5,341 bases of DNA from Deinococcales bacterium (GCA_014378225.1 JACMOA010000100.1:1-5341); one strand, 5' to 3'; counted from the first letter of the stretch, positions 1 through 5,321 are shown. Made by a program: numbers and translations. The notes: generated from the sequence alone by a model not told the origin.

Positions 1-205
1 TGTAGGCGGTGGCGGCCTGCTGCGCAATGGCACTCGAGATATTCCCTCCGCTATCCAGCGAGGATCCGTCCACACTGCGGGTCACAAAATAGGCGGGCAG
101 CACCTGAAGCAGCGGCACCAGCACACCCATAATGATGGCGAGTATCCAGAAGCGCTTCTTGAAATGGGCTTTTCTAAGTTCGGCCAACATGACCCGGAAA
201 ATCAT
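1..205 (-). CDS. ABC-2 type transporter permease subunit, N-terminal part (runs off the left edge)
   Basis: Reading down from the ATG at 205-203 gives 68 codons with no stop before the window edge. The peptide begins MIFRVMLAELRKAHFKKRFW. A basic amphipathic start (residues 8-20) leads into a hydrophobic stretch at about residues 20-40 (WILAIIMGVLVPLLQVLPAY), then a polar, Ser/Gly-rich segment expected to lie outside the membrane. This 'short cytoplasmic start, first transmembrane helix, large loop' pattern is typical of ABC-2 permeases that pair with BcrA-like ATPases. The start codon overlaps the stop of the upstream ATPase gene (ATGA, 205-202), and GGGGTG (216-211) sits five bases before it as a ribosome binding site, so the two are almost certainly translationally coupled. 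The product would form the membrane channel of the exporter. The substrate cannot be told, and most of the protein lies outside the window. Confidence 0.85.
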   Translation of the reverse strand, partial: MIFRVMLAELRKAHFKKRFWILAIIMGVLVPLLQVLPAYFVTRSVDGSSLDSGGNISSAIAQQAATAY

Positions 206-1128
206 GCTTTCACCCCACCGCTTTGAGTTGAACCTTCCACTCGAGCCGGAGCCAGGGTTTTGTCGCCCACTGCCCGCAAATAAATCTGCTCGAGCGACTC
301 CACATCGGGCCGAAGTCCTAAAAGCGGCAGGCGGTGCTCTACCATCAGCGGCGCAACCCGGTAGAGGTCGTCGTGCGCGATTCGGGCCACCACAGTTCCT
401 CCTGCGTGGGTAAAGGCTTCCTGCACCCAACTTTGATTCTGCATCAGCTCGAGCGCCTTATCGGTTTCAGGAGTATCGATGTTCATGCTCACACCCTCTG
501 CGCCCAGTTGATTGAACAGCTCGCGCACCGGTCCATCGGCCTGAATGCGGCCTTTGGCAATAATCAGCACTCGAGGGCAGATTTTTTCCACTTCCGCAAG
601 AATGTGGCTCGAGAGCAGCACTGTCATTCCGGTGCTGGAGATGTCCCGAATCAGGTCGCGCATATCGGCCACGCCCTGCGGGTCCAGGCCGTTGGTGGGT
701 TCGTCCAGCAAGAGTACATCGGGTTCGGTCATCAGTGTGCGGGCCAGCCCCAGGCGTTGCCGCATTCCCTGCGAGTACGCCGAAACGCGGCTATGCCGCC
801 GCTCGGTCAGTCCCACCCGCTCGAGCGACGCGCCCACCATCCGCTGAGGAATTCCCGCCAGGGTTGCGGCGTATCTCAGGTTCTCGAGGCCGGACAGATA
901 CGGGTAGAACGAGGGTTCCTCAATCATGGCGCTCAATTTCCCCTCGAGCCGAATCCTGCCGCTCGAGGGCGTAATCAGCCCCGCAATCATCCGCATGGTG
1001 GTGGTCTTGCCGGCTCCGTTAGGACCCAAAAAGCCCACCACTTCCCCGCGCTCGAGGGTAAAACTCACCCCTTCAACCGCTTGAAATCCTCGAAAATTCT
1101 TGGTGATGTGCTCGAGTGTTAGAGACAT
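202..1128 (-). CDS. ABC transporter ATP-binding protein, BcrA-like family
   Basis: This complete 308-residue ATPase should power an ABC-2 exporter from the cytoplasmic face of the membrane. All nucleotide-binding motifs are visible: Walker A GPNGAGKTT (35-43), a Q-loop region reading MIEEPSFYPYL (68-78), the signature YSQGM (118-122, replacing LSGGQ), Walker B VLLLDEP (138-144) with catalytic E143, the D-loop GLDP (147-150) and the switch histidine H175 in SSHILAEVE. The IE-P-x-YP form of the Q-loop and the SQGM signature are typical of BcrA/bacitracin-type and lantibiotic-immunity ATPases. Residues from about 205 to 290 form the accessory C-terminal domain common in this family. The stretch between Walker A and the Q-loop looks about nine residues shorter than in BcrA, by memory. 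The gene overlaps the permease gene by 4 bases. The ATG at 1128 is preferred because the family's N-terminal beta strand begins right there and a -10-like element lies just upstream. Antibiotic or peptide export is an inference from the family only. Confidence 0.95.
   Translation of the reverse strand: MSLTLEHITKNFRGFQAVEGVSFTLERGEVVGFLGPNGAGKTTTMRMIAGLITPSSGRIRLEGKLSAMIEEPSFYPYLSGLENLRYAATLAGIPQRMVGASLERVGLTERRHSRVSAYSQGMRQRLGLARTLMTEPDVLLLDEPTNGLDPQGVADMRDLIRDISSTGMTVLLSSHILAEVEKICPRVLIIAKGRIQADGPVRELFNQLGAEGVSMNIDTPETDKALELMQNQSWVQEAFTHAGGTVVARIAHDDLYRVAPLMVEHRLPLLGLRPDVESLEQIYLRAVGDKTLAPARVEGSTQSGGVKA
211..216 (-). promoter_or_regulatory. Ribosome binding site of the permease gene
   Basis: On the minus strand GGGGTG lies five bases before the permease ATG and inside the last codons of the ATPase gene. 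It matches the GAGGTG part of the Shine-Dalgarno consensus at five of six bases, which supports the chosen permease start and translation from the shared mRNA. Confidence 0.6.
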
Positions 1129-1133
1129 GCCGT

Positions 1134-1139
1134 AGTTTA
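1134..1139 (-). promoter_or_regulatory. Candidate -10 element of a leaderless promoter for the ABC ATPase gene
   Basis: Reading the minus strand, TAAACT is followed by ACGGC and then the ATG of the ATPase, and no Shine-Dalgarno sequence precedes the ATG. The hexamer fits the TANNNT pattern. With only five bases between it and the start codon, transcription would begin at or next to the A of ATG, giving a leaderless mRNA. Leaderless genes with exactly this geometry are known to be common in Deinococcus. No clear -35 element is seen 16-18 bases further upstream, so the call rests on the -10 hexamer and its position. Confidence 0.45.
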
Positions 1140-1190
1140 CGCGGTGAGGGTCTGAGGGGTTGCTGTGGGTGCTTCGTCTGACTTAGAACG

Positions 1191-1379
1191 ACCCCCCTTC
1201 TCTTTTGTGCTCTGCGTCTTGGACAAAACGGCACCTGCCGGGCCTGTCCGCTTAAAAGAATATCCCCCCTACAAAGCAGGGGGGAACTCGGAACCGTATG
1301 GCTCGAGGTTTTAAATTACCCCCCTGTAAAACAAGGGGGTAAAACAGGGGGGTCTTGCGTGTAAGCACAAGGGGGTCTT
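1191..1379. repeat. Cluster of G-tract/C-tract palindromic repeats
   Basis: Seven short related units fall in under 200 bp. Those read as C-tracts are ACCCCCCTT (1191-1199), TCCCCCCT (1263-1270) and ACCCCCCTGT (1318-1327). Those read as G-tracts are AGGGGGGA (1278-1285), ACAAGGGGGT (1331-1340), ACAGGGGGGTCTT (1344-1356) and ACAAGGGGGTCTT (1367-1379). They pair as hairpins: 1263-1270 with 1278-1285 (8 bp, 7-nt loop), and 1316-1323 with 1335-1342 (8 bp) or, exclusively of that, 1318-1327 with 1344-1353 (10 bp). The pattern resembles interspersed palindromic repeats or a decayed miniature element. No transposase or clean target duplication is seen, so the exact class is open. Confidence 0.65.
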
Positions 1380-1442
1380 TCCCGCTCGAGCGCCAAGCGT
1401 TCCCAAAATGTAACCCCAGCACTCTCACTCCTCGGTGTCTTG

Positions 1443-1451
1443 TGCTATATT
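1443..1451 (+). promoter_or_regulatory. Candidate extended -10 promoter reading toward rpoB
   Basis: TGCTATATT is a TGn extension (1443-1445) joined to the -10 hexamer TATATT (1446-1451), which matches TATAAT at five of six bases. No convincing -35 is present, which is tolerable for an extended -10 promoter. Transcription would start near 1458 and leave a leader of about 360 nt before rpoB. It is the best promoter-like sequence on this strand of the intergenic region. Confidence 0.4.
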
Positions 1452-1594
1452 GCGGTGCTACGCCCAGCACACCTGTCCCAATTTGGGGTCAGAAGTGCTC
1501 GAGAATATTTCTATTTGGTTTCTTTCAAGTTTTAACTTTGCGAGGACTCTACCATAACAGAAGTGCGCGTTACAAACTTTTAAATCGCTCGAGC

Positions 1595-1623
1595 GGAGAG
1601 AGGGCCATCACGGTCTTCTCTTT
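1595..1623 (+). other. Stem-loop in the putative rpoB leader, attenuator-like
   Basis: The arm beginning at G1595 pairs with the arm ending at T1623 around the 5-nt loop ATCAC (1607-1611). There are twelve contiguous pairs, four of them G-U, with a C-G/C-G closing end. The RNA that follows (TTTCCGTGTTGTTTG) is U-rich but interrupted, so this would be at best a weak intrinsic terminator or attenuator. The many G-U pairs mean the structure could form in the plus-strand RNA but would be poorer from the other strand. Confidence 0.3.
1602..1620 (+). repeat. 19-nt imperfect direct repeat, copy 1
   Basis: GGGCCATCACGGTCTTCTC matches the sequence at 1685-1703 at 16 of 19 positions, with an identical core ACGGTCTT. 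The spacing between copies is 83 bp. It overlaps the downstream arm of the 1595-1623 stem-loop. Confidence 0.55.
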
Positions 1624-1641
1624 CCGTGTTGTTTGCTTGTG

Positions 1642-1671
1642 TTGAGCAGTTATTAAGGGTTGGAGTAGGGT
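1642..1671 (+). promoter_or_regulatory. Weak second promoter candidate for rpoB
   Basis: TTGAGC (1642-1647, four of six bases of TTGACA) is followed after 18 bases by TAGGGT (1666-1671), which fits TANNNT. The implied start near 1678 would give a leader of about 140 nt. The -10 is poor by the general consensus, so this is only a candidate. Confidence 0.25.
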
Positions 1672-1684
1672 CGTTATCCACGAT

Positions 1685-1703
1685 GGGCAATGACGGTCTT
1701 TTC
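1685..1703 (+). repeat. 19-nt imperfect direct repeat, copy 2
   Basis: GGGCAATGACGGTCTTTTC is the partner of 1602-1620 (16 of 19 identical). It lies just before the CTCGAG at 1706, while copy 1 lies just after the CTCGAG at 1588. The copies could be duplicated protein-binding sites or remnants of a small duplication. Confidence 0.55.
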
Positions 1704-1755
1704 CACTCGAGCGAATAAGTATCTGGGACAATGAAGTTCCTCAAATTTCTAAAGA

Positions 1756-1797
1756 CTTTTCTGACCCTTAACCGGGCGTGGTAAAGGGTCAGAAAAG
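1756..1797 (+). other. Long perfect stem-loop just upstream of the rpoB ribosome binding site
   Basis: The left arm CTTTTCTGACCCTT (1756-1769) is perfectly complementary to AAGGGTCAGAAAAG (1784-1797), giving 14 pairs. After an A-A mismatch, ACC (1771-1773) pairs with GGT (1780-1782) around a 6-nt loop (1774-1779). The structure ends 19 bases before the rpoB ATG and 8 bases before its Shine-Dalgarno sequence. No T-tract follows on either strand, so it is not an intrinsic terminator. A role as an RNA processing site, mRNA stabiliser, or protein-binding or translational control element is inferred. Confidence 0.7.
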
Positions 1798-1805
1798 CCA
1801 ACACC

Positions 1806-1810
1806 GGGAG
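1806..1810 (+). promoter_or_regulatory. Ribosome binding site of rpoB
   Basis: GGGAG ends six bases before the ATG at 1817-1819. It decides between that ATG and the out-of-frame ATG at 1813-1815, which is too close to the site and leads to no conserved protein. Confidence 0.75.
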
Positions 1811-1816
1811 TAATGA

Positions 1817-4800
1817 ATGAGTCAGCCCATCGAGCGCTTTGGTGACATCACCGAGGTCATAGAACTTCCCAAGTTAATCGAAACTCAAATCGATTCGTTC
1901 AATCAGTTCCTGCAATTGGGCAAATCTGCTGCCGAGCGTGAAAACACCGGCCTTCAGAGCGCTTTCAAGGAAATCTTTCCGATTGACGAAACCGATAAAA
2001 ACCGGGGAGCTGGTCTGGTGCTCGATTTCCTCGAGTACACCATCGCCGAGCCGCAGTTTACCCCCGAGGAGTGCCGCGAAAAAGACCGTACTTACGACGC
2101 TTCGCTGTACGCCAAACTCCAACTGATTCATAAAGACACCGGACTCATCAAGGAAGATAAGGTCTTTTTAGGTGACCTGCCGCTGATGACCCGTGACGGC
2201 AGCTTCGTGATTAACGGCGCAGACCGGGTAGTCATTTCGCAGATTCACCGCTCGCCGGGTGTGTACTTTACCCGTAGCTTCAGGGGCGTCAAAGAAGTCT
2301 TTACCGCCGCCATCATTCCCATGCCCAAGCGCGGTCCCTGGATTGAACTCGAGTTCAACAACAGCGGCGTGCTCGAGATGAAGGTCAACAAGCGCAAGTT
2401 CCCCGTTTCTATGTTGCTGCGCGTGCTGGGCATGAACGACAACGGGATTAAAGATTTGTTTGGCAGCTACGGCGACGCCGAAATGGTTGAAGACAAGGCC
2501 AGTGGCATGAACGCCGACGAGGCCCTGCTGCGCTTGTTTACCGTGCTGCGCCCCGGAGACCCACCCAAGCGCGACAAGGCGATTTCTTACCTGCACAGCC
2601 TGCTGGCAGACCCCCGCCGCTACGACCTTGGAGAGCCGGGACGCTTCAAGATGAACCGCAAGCTGGGCATGAAAAGTGAAATCAAGACCCTGCTGACCTT
2701 CGAGGATGGCGTGTTCGGAGACGCTGGACTCATCGAAACCCTGAAGTATCTGCTGGCGCTGGGCGCTCGAGCGGGTGAGTATAGTGGCCTCGAGAATAAA
2801 GTGGAAGTTGGTTACGACGACATTGACCACCTGGGTAACCGCCGCATTCGCACCGTGGGCGAACTGTTGGCTGACCAGTTGCGGGTAGGCATGGGCCGGA
2901 TGGCCCGTGGTGTGCGCGAGCGGATGCTGCTGGGCAACCCCGACGCTGCCACCCCCGCCAAGTTGGTCAACAACCGTCCCATCGTGGCTGCCATGCGCGA
3001 GTTCTTCGGGCGCAGCCAGCTCAGCCAGTTTAAAGACCAGACCAACCCACTGGCCGAACTGCGTCACAAGCGCCGGATTTCCGCGCTAGGACCAGGTGGA
3101 CTGACCCGTGAACGTGCAGGCTTTGACGTGCGAGACGTTCACCGGACCCACTACGGGCGGGTTTGCCCCATCGAAACACCAGAAGGCGCAAACATTGGCC
3201 TTATCTCAAGCTTGGCTTCGTTTGCCAAAGTTGACGAGCGCGGCTTTATTCAGGCTCCGTACCGCCGGGTGGTAGACGGAAAGGTTCTGAGTGACCAGGA
3301 CGCGGTGGAGTACATGACCGCCGACATTGAGGACCGTTACAGCATCGCGCAGGCCAATACCCCGCTCAATGCGGACGGTAGCTTCAACACCGATAAAATC
3401 GTGGTTCGCAGGCGCGGCGACCCCTTTATCGTGGGTCCTGACGAAGTGGACTACATGGACGTTTCGCCCAAGCAAATCGTGTCCATCTCGACTTCACTGA
3501 TTCCCTTTCTCGAGCACGACGACGCTAACCGCGCCCTGATGGGTTCCAACATGCAGTCTCAGGCTGTGCCGCTGGTTCGGGCCGAAAGCCCGGTGGTGGG
3601 TACGGGTGTAGAAGAGCGTGTGGTGGCCGATTCTGGTACCAGCGTGGTCTGTGACGTTCATGGCGTCGTGGATTATGTAGACGCTCGCCGCATTGAAATC
3701 AAACTGCTCGAGGACGCGCCCAAACTGGGCAAAGTCAAAGGCAATATTCACACTTACGACCTGATTCGCTTCACCCGCAGCAACCAGGGCACCAACATGG
3801 ACCAGAAGCCCATAGTAAAGGTGGGAGATACCGTCAAACCTTTCCAGGCGCTGGCAGATGGACCCGCCAGTGAGCAGGGAAGGCTGGCGCTGGGTCAGAA
3901 CATCACCATCGCCATCATGCCTTTTGATGGATTTAACTTTGAAGACGCCATCTGTATTTCTGAAGGTCTGGTTCGCAAGGATTTCTACACTTCGGTTCAC
4001 ATCGAAAAAGATGAAATCGAGGCTCGAGACACCAAGTTGGGTCCAGAGAAAATTACAAGGGACATTCCCGGACTGAGCGAGGCCGCACTGCGTGACCTGC
4101 ACGAAGACGGCATTGTGCGGGTAGGTGCCGACGTGCGCCCCGGCGATATTCTGGTAGGCAAGACCAGCTTTAAAGGCGAGTCCGAACCCACCCCAGAAGA
4201 GCGTTTGCTGAGAAGCATTTTCGGTGAGAAAGCAAGGGAAGTGAAGGACACTTCCTTGCGCGTTCGCTCTGGTGAGGGCGGCGTGGTGGTAGGCGCGGTG
4301 CGCTTCCGCCGTGAAGATAAGGACGCCGACCTCAAACCCGGTGTGCGTGAGATGGTGCGCGTTTACGTGGCCCAGAAGCGCCGCCTGCAGGTGGGCGACA
4401 AAGTGGCAAACCGCCACGGTAACAAGGGCGTAGTTTCCAAGATTCTGCCCCCCGAAGATATGCCCTTCCTGCCCGACGGAACCCCGGTGGACCTGGTGTT
4501 CAACCCACTGGGTGTGCCTTCGCGCATGAACCTGGGTCAGATTCTCGAGACCCACCTGGGAGAAGTGGGCCGCCGCCTGGGCATGAAGTTCGTCACTCCA
4601 GTGTTTGACTCCGTGACCGAGGGTAAGATTAAAGAAATGCTCGAGGGAACCGCCAGAGACGCGCTCGAGCAGCGTAAAGCCGACGGTCTGGGTCTGGACA
4701 AGCGAGAGCGTGAAGTGCTCCAGCGGGCCGGAAAACTGGGTGTGATTACCGGAATTCCCTCGAGCGACGAAGCTTTTGACCGGGCGCAAGTAGAACTCTC

Positions 4801-5260
4801 GAGCACCGGTAAGAGCGTGCTCTACGACGGACGCAGCGGCGAAGCCATCAGCGGCCCGGTGGTGGTGGGAACCATGTACGTGATGAAGCTCTACCACATG
4901 GTGGAAGACAAGATGCACGCCCGCAGCACTGGCCCATACTCGCTCATCACCCAGCAGCCGCTGGGTGGAAAAGCGCAGTTCGGTGGACAGCGCTTCGGAG
5001 AGATGGAAGTGTGGGCGCTCGAGGCTTACGGCGCGGCGCACACCCTGCAAGAAATGCTCACCATCAAGAGTGACGACATCGAAGGGCGCGACGCCGCGTA
5101 CCAGAGCATCGTCAAAGGCGATGAAGTGGCCTCGAGCAACATTCCCGAGAGCTTTAAGGTGCTGGTGAAGGAACTCCACTCGCTAGGTCTGGATGTGGAA
5201 GTTCTGGATGATGACAACCAGACTATTGACATTTTCGAGGGTATGTTGCCTAGAAGGTAA
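1817..5260 (+). CDS. rpoB: DNA-directed RNA polymerase subunit beta
   Basis: This complete 1147-residue beta subunit is slightly longer than the Thermus protein (about 1119) and near Deinococcus length. It forms one pincer of core RNA polymerase and half of the active-site cleft. By collinearity with Thermus beta, the protrusion occupies roughly residues 20-130 and 340-390, with the lobe between them. The rifamycin pocket is at 396-430 (FFGRSQLSQFKDQ through HKRRISALGPGGL), followed by CPIETPEGANIGLI (450-463). Acidic E709-D710 in DGFNFEDA correspond to E. coli E813-D814. The flap region includes SEPTPEERLLRSIFGEK (789-805). The RPB2 signature GDKVANRHGNKG (860-871) carries active-site lysines K862 and K870. 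The C-terminal clamp/alpha-contact block begins at RSTGPYSLITQQPLGGK (1036-1052), and the protein ends DIFEGMLPRR. The start fits a Shine-Dalgarno sequence and the family N-terminus IERFG. The frame is intact and the large insertions of the E. coli protein are absent. rpoC is expected just downstream, beyond the window. Confidence 0.99.
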   Translation: MSQPIERFGDITEVIELPKLIETQIDSFNQFLQLGKSAAERENTGLQSAFKEIFPIDETDKNRGAGLVLDFLEYTIAEPQFTPEECREKDRTYDASLYAKLQLIHKDTGLIKEDKVFLGDLPLMTRDGSFVINGADRVVISQIHRSPGVYFTRSFRGVKEVFTAAIIPMPKRGPWIELEFNNSGVLEMKVNKRKFPVSMLLRVLGMNDNGIKDLFGSYGDAEMVEDKASGMNADEALLRLFTVLRPGDPPKRDKAISYLHSLLADPRRYDLGEPGRFKMNRKLGMKSEIKTLLTFEDGVFGDAGLIETLKYLLALGARAGEYSGLENKVEVGYDDIDHLGNRRIRTVGELLADQLRVGMGRMARGVRERMLLGNPDAATPAKLVNNRPIVAAMREFFGRSQLSQFKDQTNPLAELRHKRRISALGPGGLTRERAGFDVRDVHRTHYGRVCPIETPEGANIGLISSLASFAKVDERGFIQAPYRRVVDGKVLSDQDAVEYMTADIEDRYSIAQANTPLNADGSFNTDKIVVRRRGDPFIVGPDEVDYMDVSPKQIVSISTSLIPFLEHDDANRALMGSNMQSQAVPLVRAESPVVGTGVEERVVADSGTSVVCDVHGVVDYVDARRIEIKLLEDAPKLGKVKGNIHTYDLIRFTRSNQGTNMDQKPIVKVGDTVKPFQALADGPASEQGRLALGQNITIAIMPFDGFNFEDAICISEGLVRKDFYTSVHIEKDEIEARDTKLGPEKITRDIPGLSEAALRDLHEDGIVRVGADVRPGDILVGKTSFKGESEPTPEERLLRSIFGEKAREVKDTSLRVRSGEGGVVVGAVRFRREDKDADLKPGVREMVRVYVAQKRRLQVGDKVANRHGNKGVVSKILPPEDMPFLPDGTPVDLVFNPLGVPSRMNLGQILETHLGEVGRRLGMKFVTPVFDSVTEGKIKEMLEGTARDALEQRKADGLGLDKREREVLQRAGKLGVITGIPSSDEAFDRAQVELSSTGKSVLYDGRSGEAISGPVVVGTMYVMKLYHMVEDKMHARSTGPYSLITQQPLGGKAQFGGQRFGEMEVWALEAYGAAHTLQEMLTIKSDDIEGRDAAYQSIVKGDEVASSNIPESFKVLVKELHSLGLDVEVLDDDNQTIDIFEGMLPRR

Positions 5261-5263
5261 GCG

Positions 5264-5321
5264 GATTCTTGGTTTGTGATTTTGCTTTGAACACTCGAGC
5301 GAACGTCACAAATCGGGAATC
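5264..5321 (+). other. Imperfect stem-loop directly after rpoB
   Basis: GATTCTTGGTTTGTGA (5264-5279) pairs along its whole length with TCACAAATCGGGAATC (5306-5321). There are sixteen contiguous pairs, three of them G-U, closing a 26-nt loop that holds the CTCGAG at 5294. It begins three bases after the rpoB stop codon. No T-tract follows (the next bases are TGTAGGGACG), so it does not look like an intrinsic terminator. The G-U pairs favour a role in the plus-strand RNA, for example as a processing or stability element between rpoB and its downstream gene. Confidence 0.6.

Larger units (their letters stand above)
1129..1816. other. Divergent intergenic region between the ABC exporter operon and rpoB
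   Basis: This 688-bp stretch separates two divergently read genes and must hold both promoters. I find no reading frame in it with a plausible start, ribosome binding site and protein-like composition, and no tRNA or rRNA. Its left half (1191-1379) is a cluster of C-tract and G-tract palindromes. Its right half (about 1440-1816) is AT-richer and holds the candidate rpoB promoters, a direct repeat and stem-loops. At 1221-1249 there is a further weak hairpin: an outer stem GGACA/TGTCC around an inner CGGC/GCCG, with no T-tract on either side. Five CTCGAG palindromes lie in the region (1302, 1385, 1498, 1588, 1706), two of them extended to CGCTCGAGCG (1383-1392 and 1586-1595). Confidence 0.8.
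33..5299. repeat. Highly iterated palindrome CTCGAG, 33 copies across the window
   Basis: By eye the first bases of CTCGAG are at 33, 240, 289, 448, 570, 608, 820, 883, 943, 962, 1051, 1111, 1302, 1385, 1498, 1588, 1706, 2030, 2348, 2372, 2766, 2789, 3509, 3707, 4023, 4544, 4640, 4664, 4759, 4798, 5018, 5131 and 5294. A random sequence this long would hold one or two. Seven copies extend to GCTCGAGC, and four of these to CGCTCGAGCG (818, 1383, 1586, 2764). Density is about one per 94 bp up to 1128, one per 138 bp in the intergenic region and one per 230 bp in conserved rpoB. It is not a tandem or CRISPR repeat, because spacing is irregular and flanks are unrelated. It looks like a dispersed, selected short palindrome similar in kind to HIP1 of cyanobacteria. 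Confidence 0.9.

Noticed and set aside
334..1122. A 262-codon plus-strand frame over the ABC ATPase gene
   Set aside because: The opposite strand encodes an ATPase with every motif intact. The plus-strand translation has a His/Arg-rich, low-information composition and no family features.
1191..1379. CRISPR array or insertion sequence in the G-tract cluster
   Set aside because: Units are short, of both orientations and irregularly spaced, with no constant-length spacers, no transposase and no long terminal inverted repeats.
1252..1470. A 72-codon minus-strand frame in the intergenic region
   Set aside because: It reads through the G/C-tract repeats (PLVL, PPCFVGG words come from the repeat units) and has no ribosome binding site or conserved composition.
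1456..1473. Small hairpin GTGCT/AGCAC and the near-dyad CCCAATTTGGG at about 1477-1487 as operators
   Set aside because: The arms are only five bases long and such matches are expected by chance. I have no further evidence of a regulator.
1355..1645. A 96-codon plus-strand frame in the intergenic region
   Set aside because: It crosses the promoter candidate and stem-loops, has no Shine-Dalgarno sequence, and its composition is not protein-like. The minus-strand frame at 1580-1804 fails for the same reasons.
1756..1797. Intrinsic terminator reading of the hairpin before rpoB
   Set aside because: No run of T follows the stem on the plus strand (CCAACACCGGG) or on the minus strand (TCTTTAGAAATTT), so a non-terminator role is more likely.
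1813..1815. An alternative ATG four bases before the rpoB start
   Set aside because: It is out of frame with RpoB and too near the ribosome binding site. The ATG at 1817 gives the family N-terminus.
3494..5179. A 561-codon open frame antisense to rpoB
   Set aside because: It lies wholly opposite conserved rpoB codons, its His/Val/Gln-rich translation matches no family I recognise, and long antisense frames are a by-product of biased codon use. The same applies to the antisense frame at 2168-3067.
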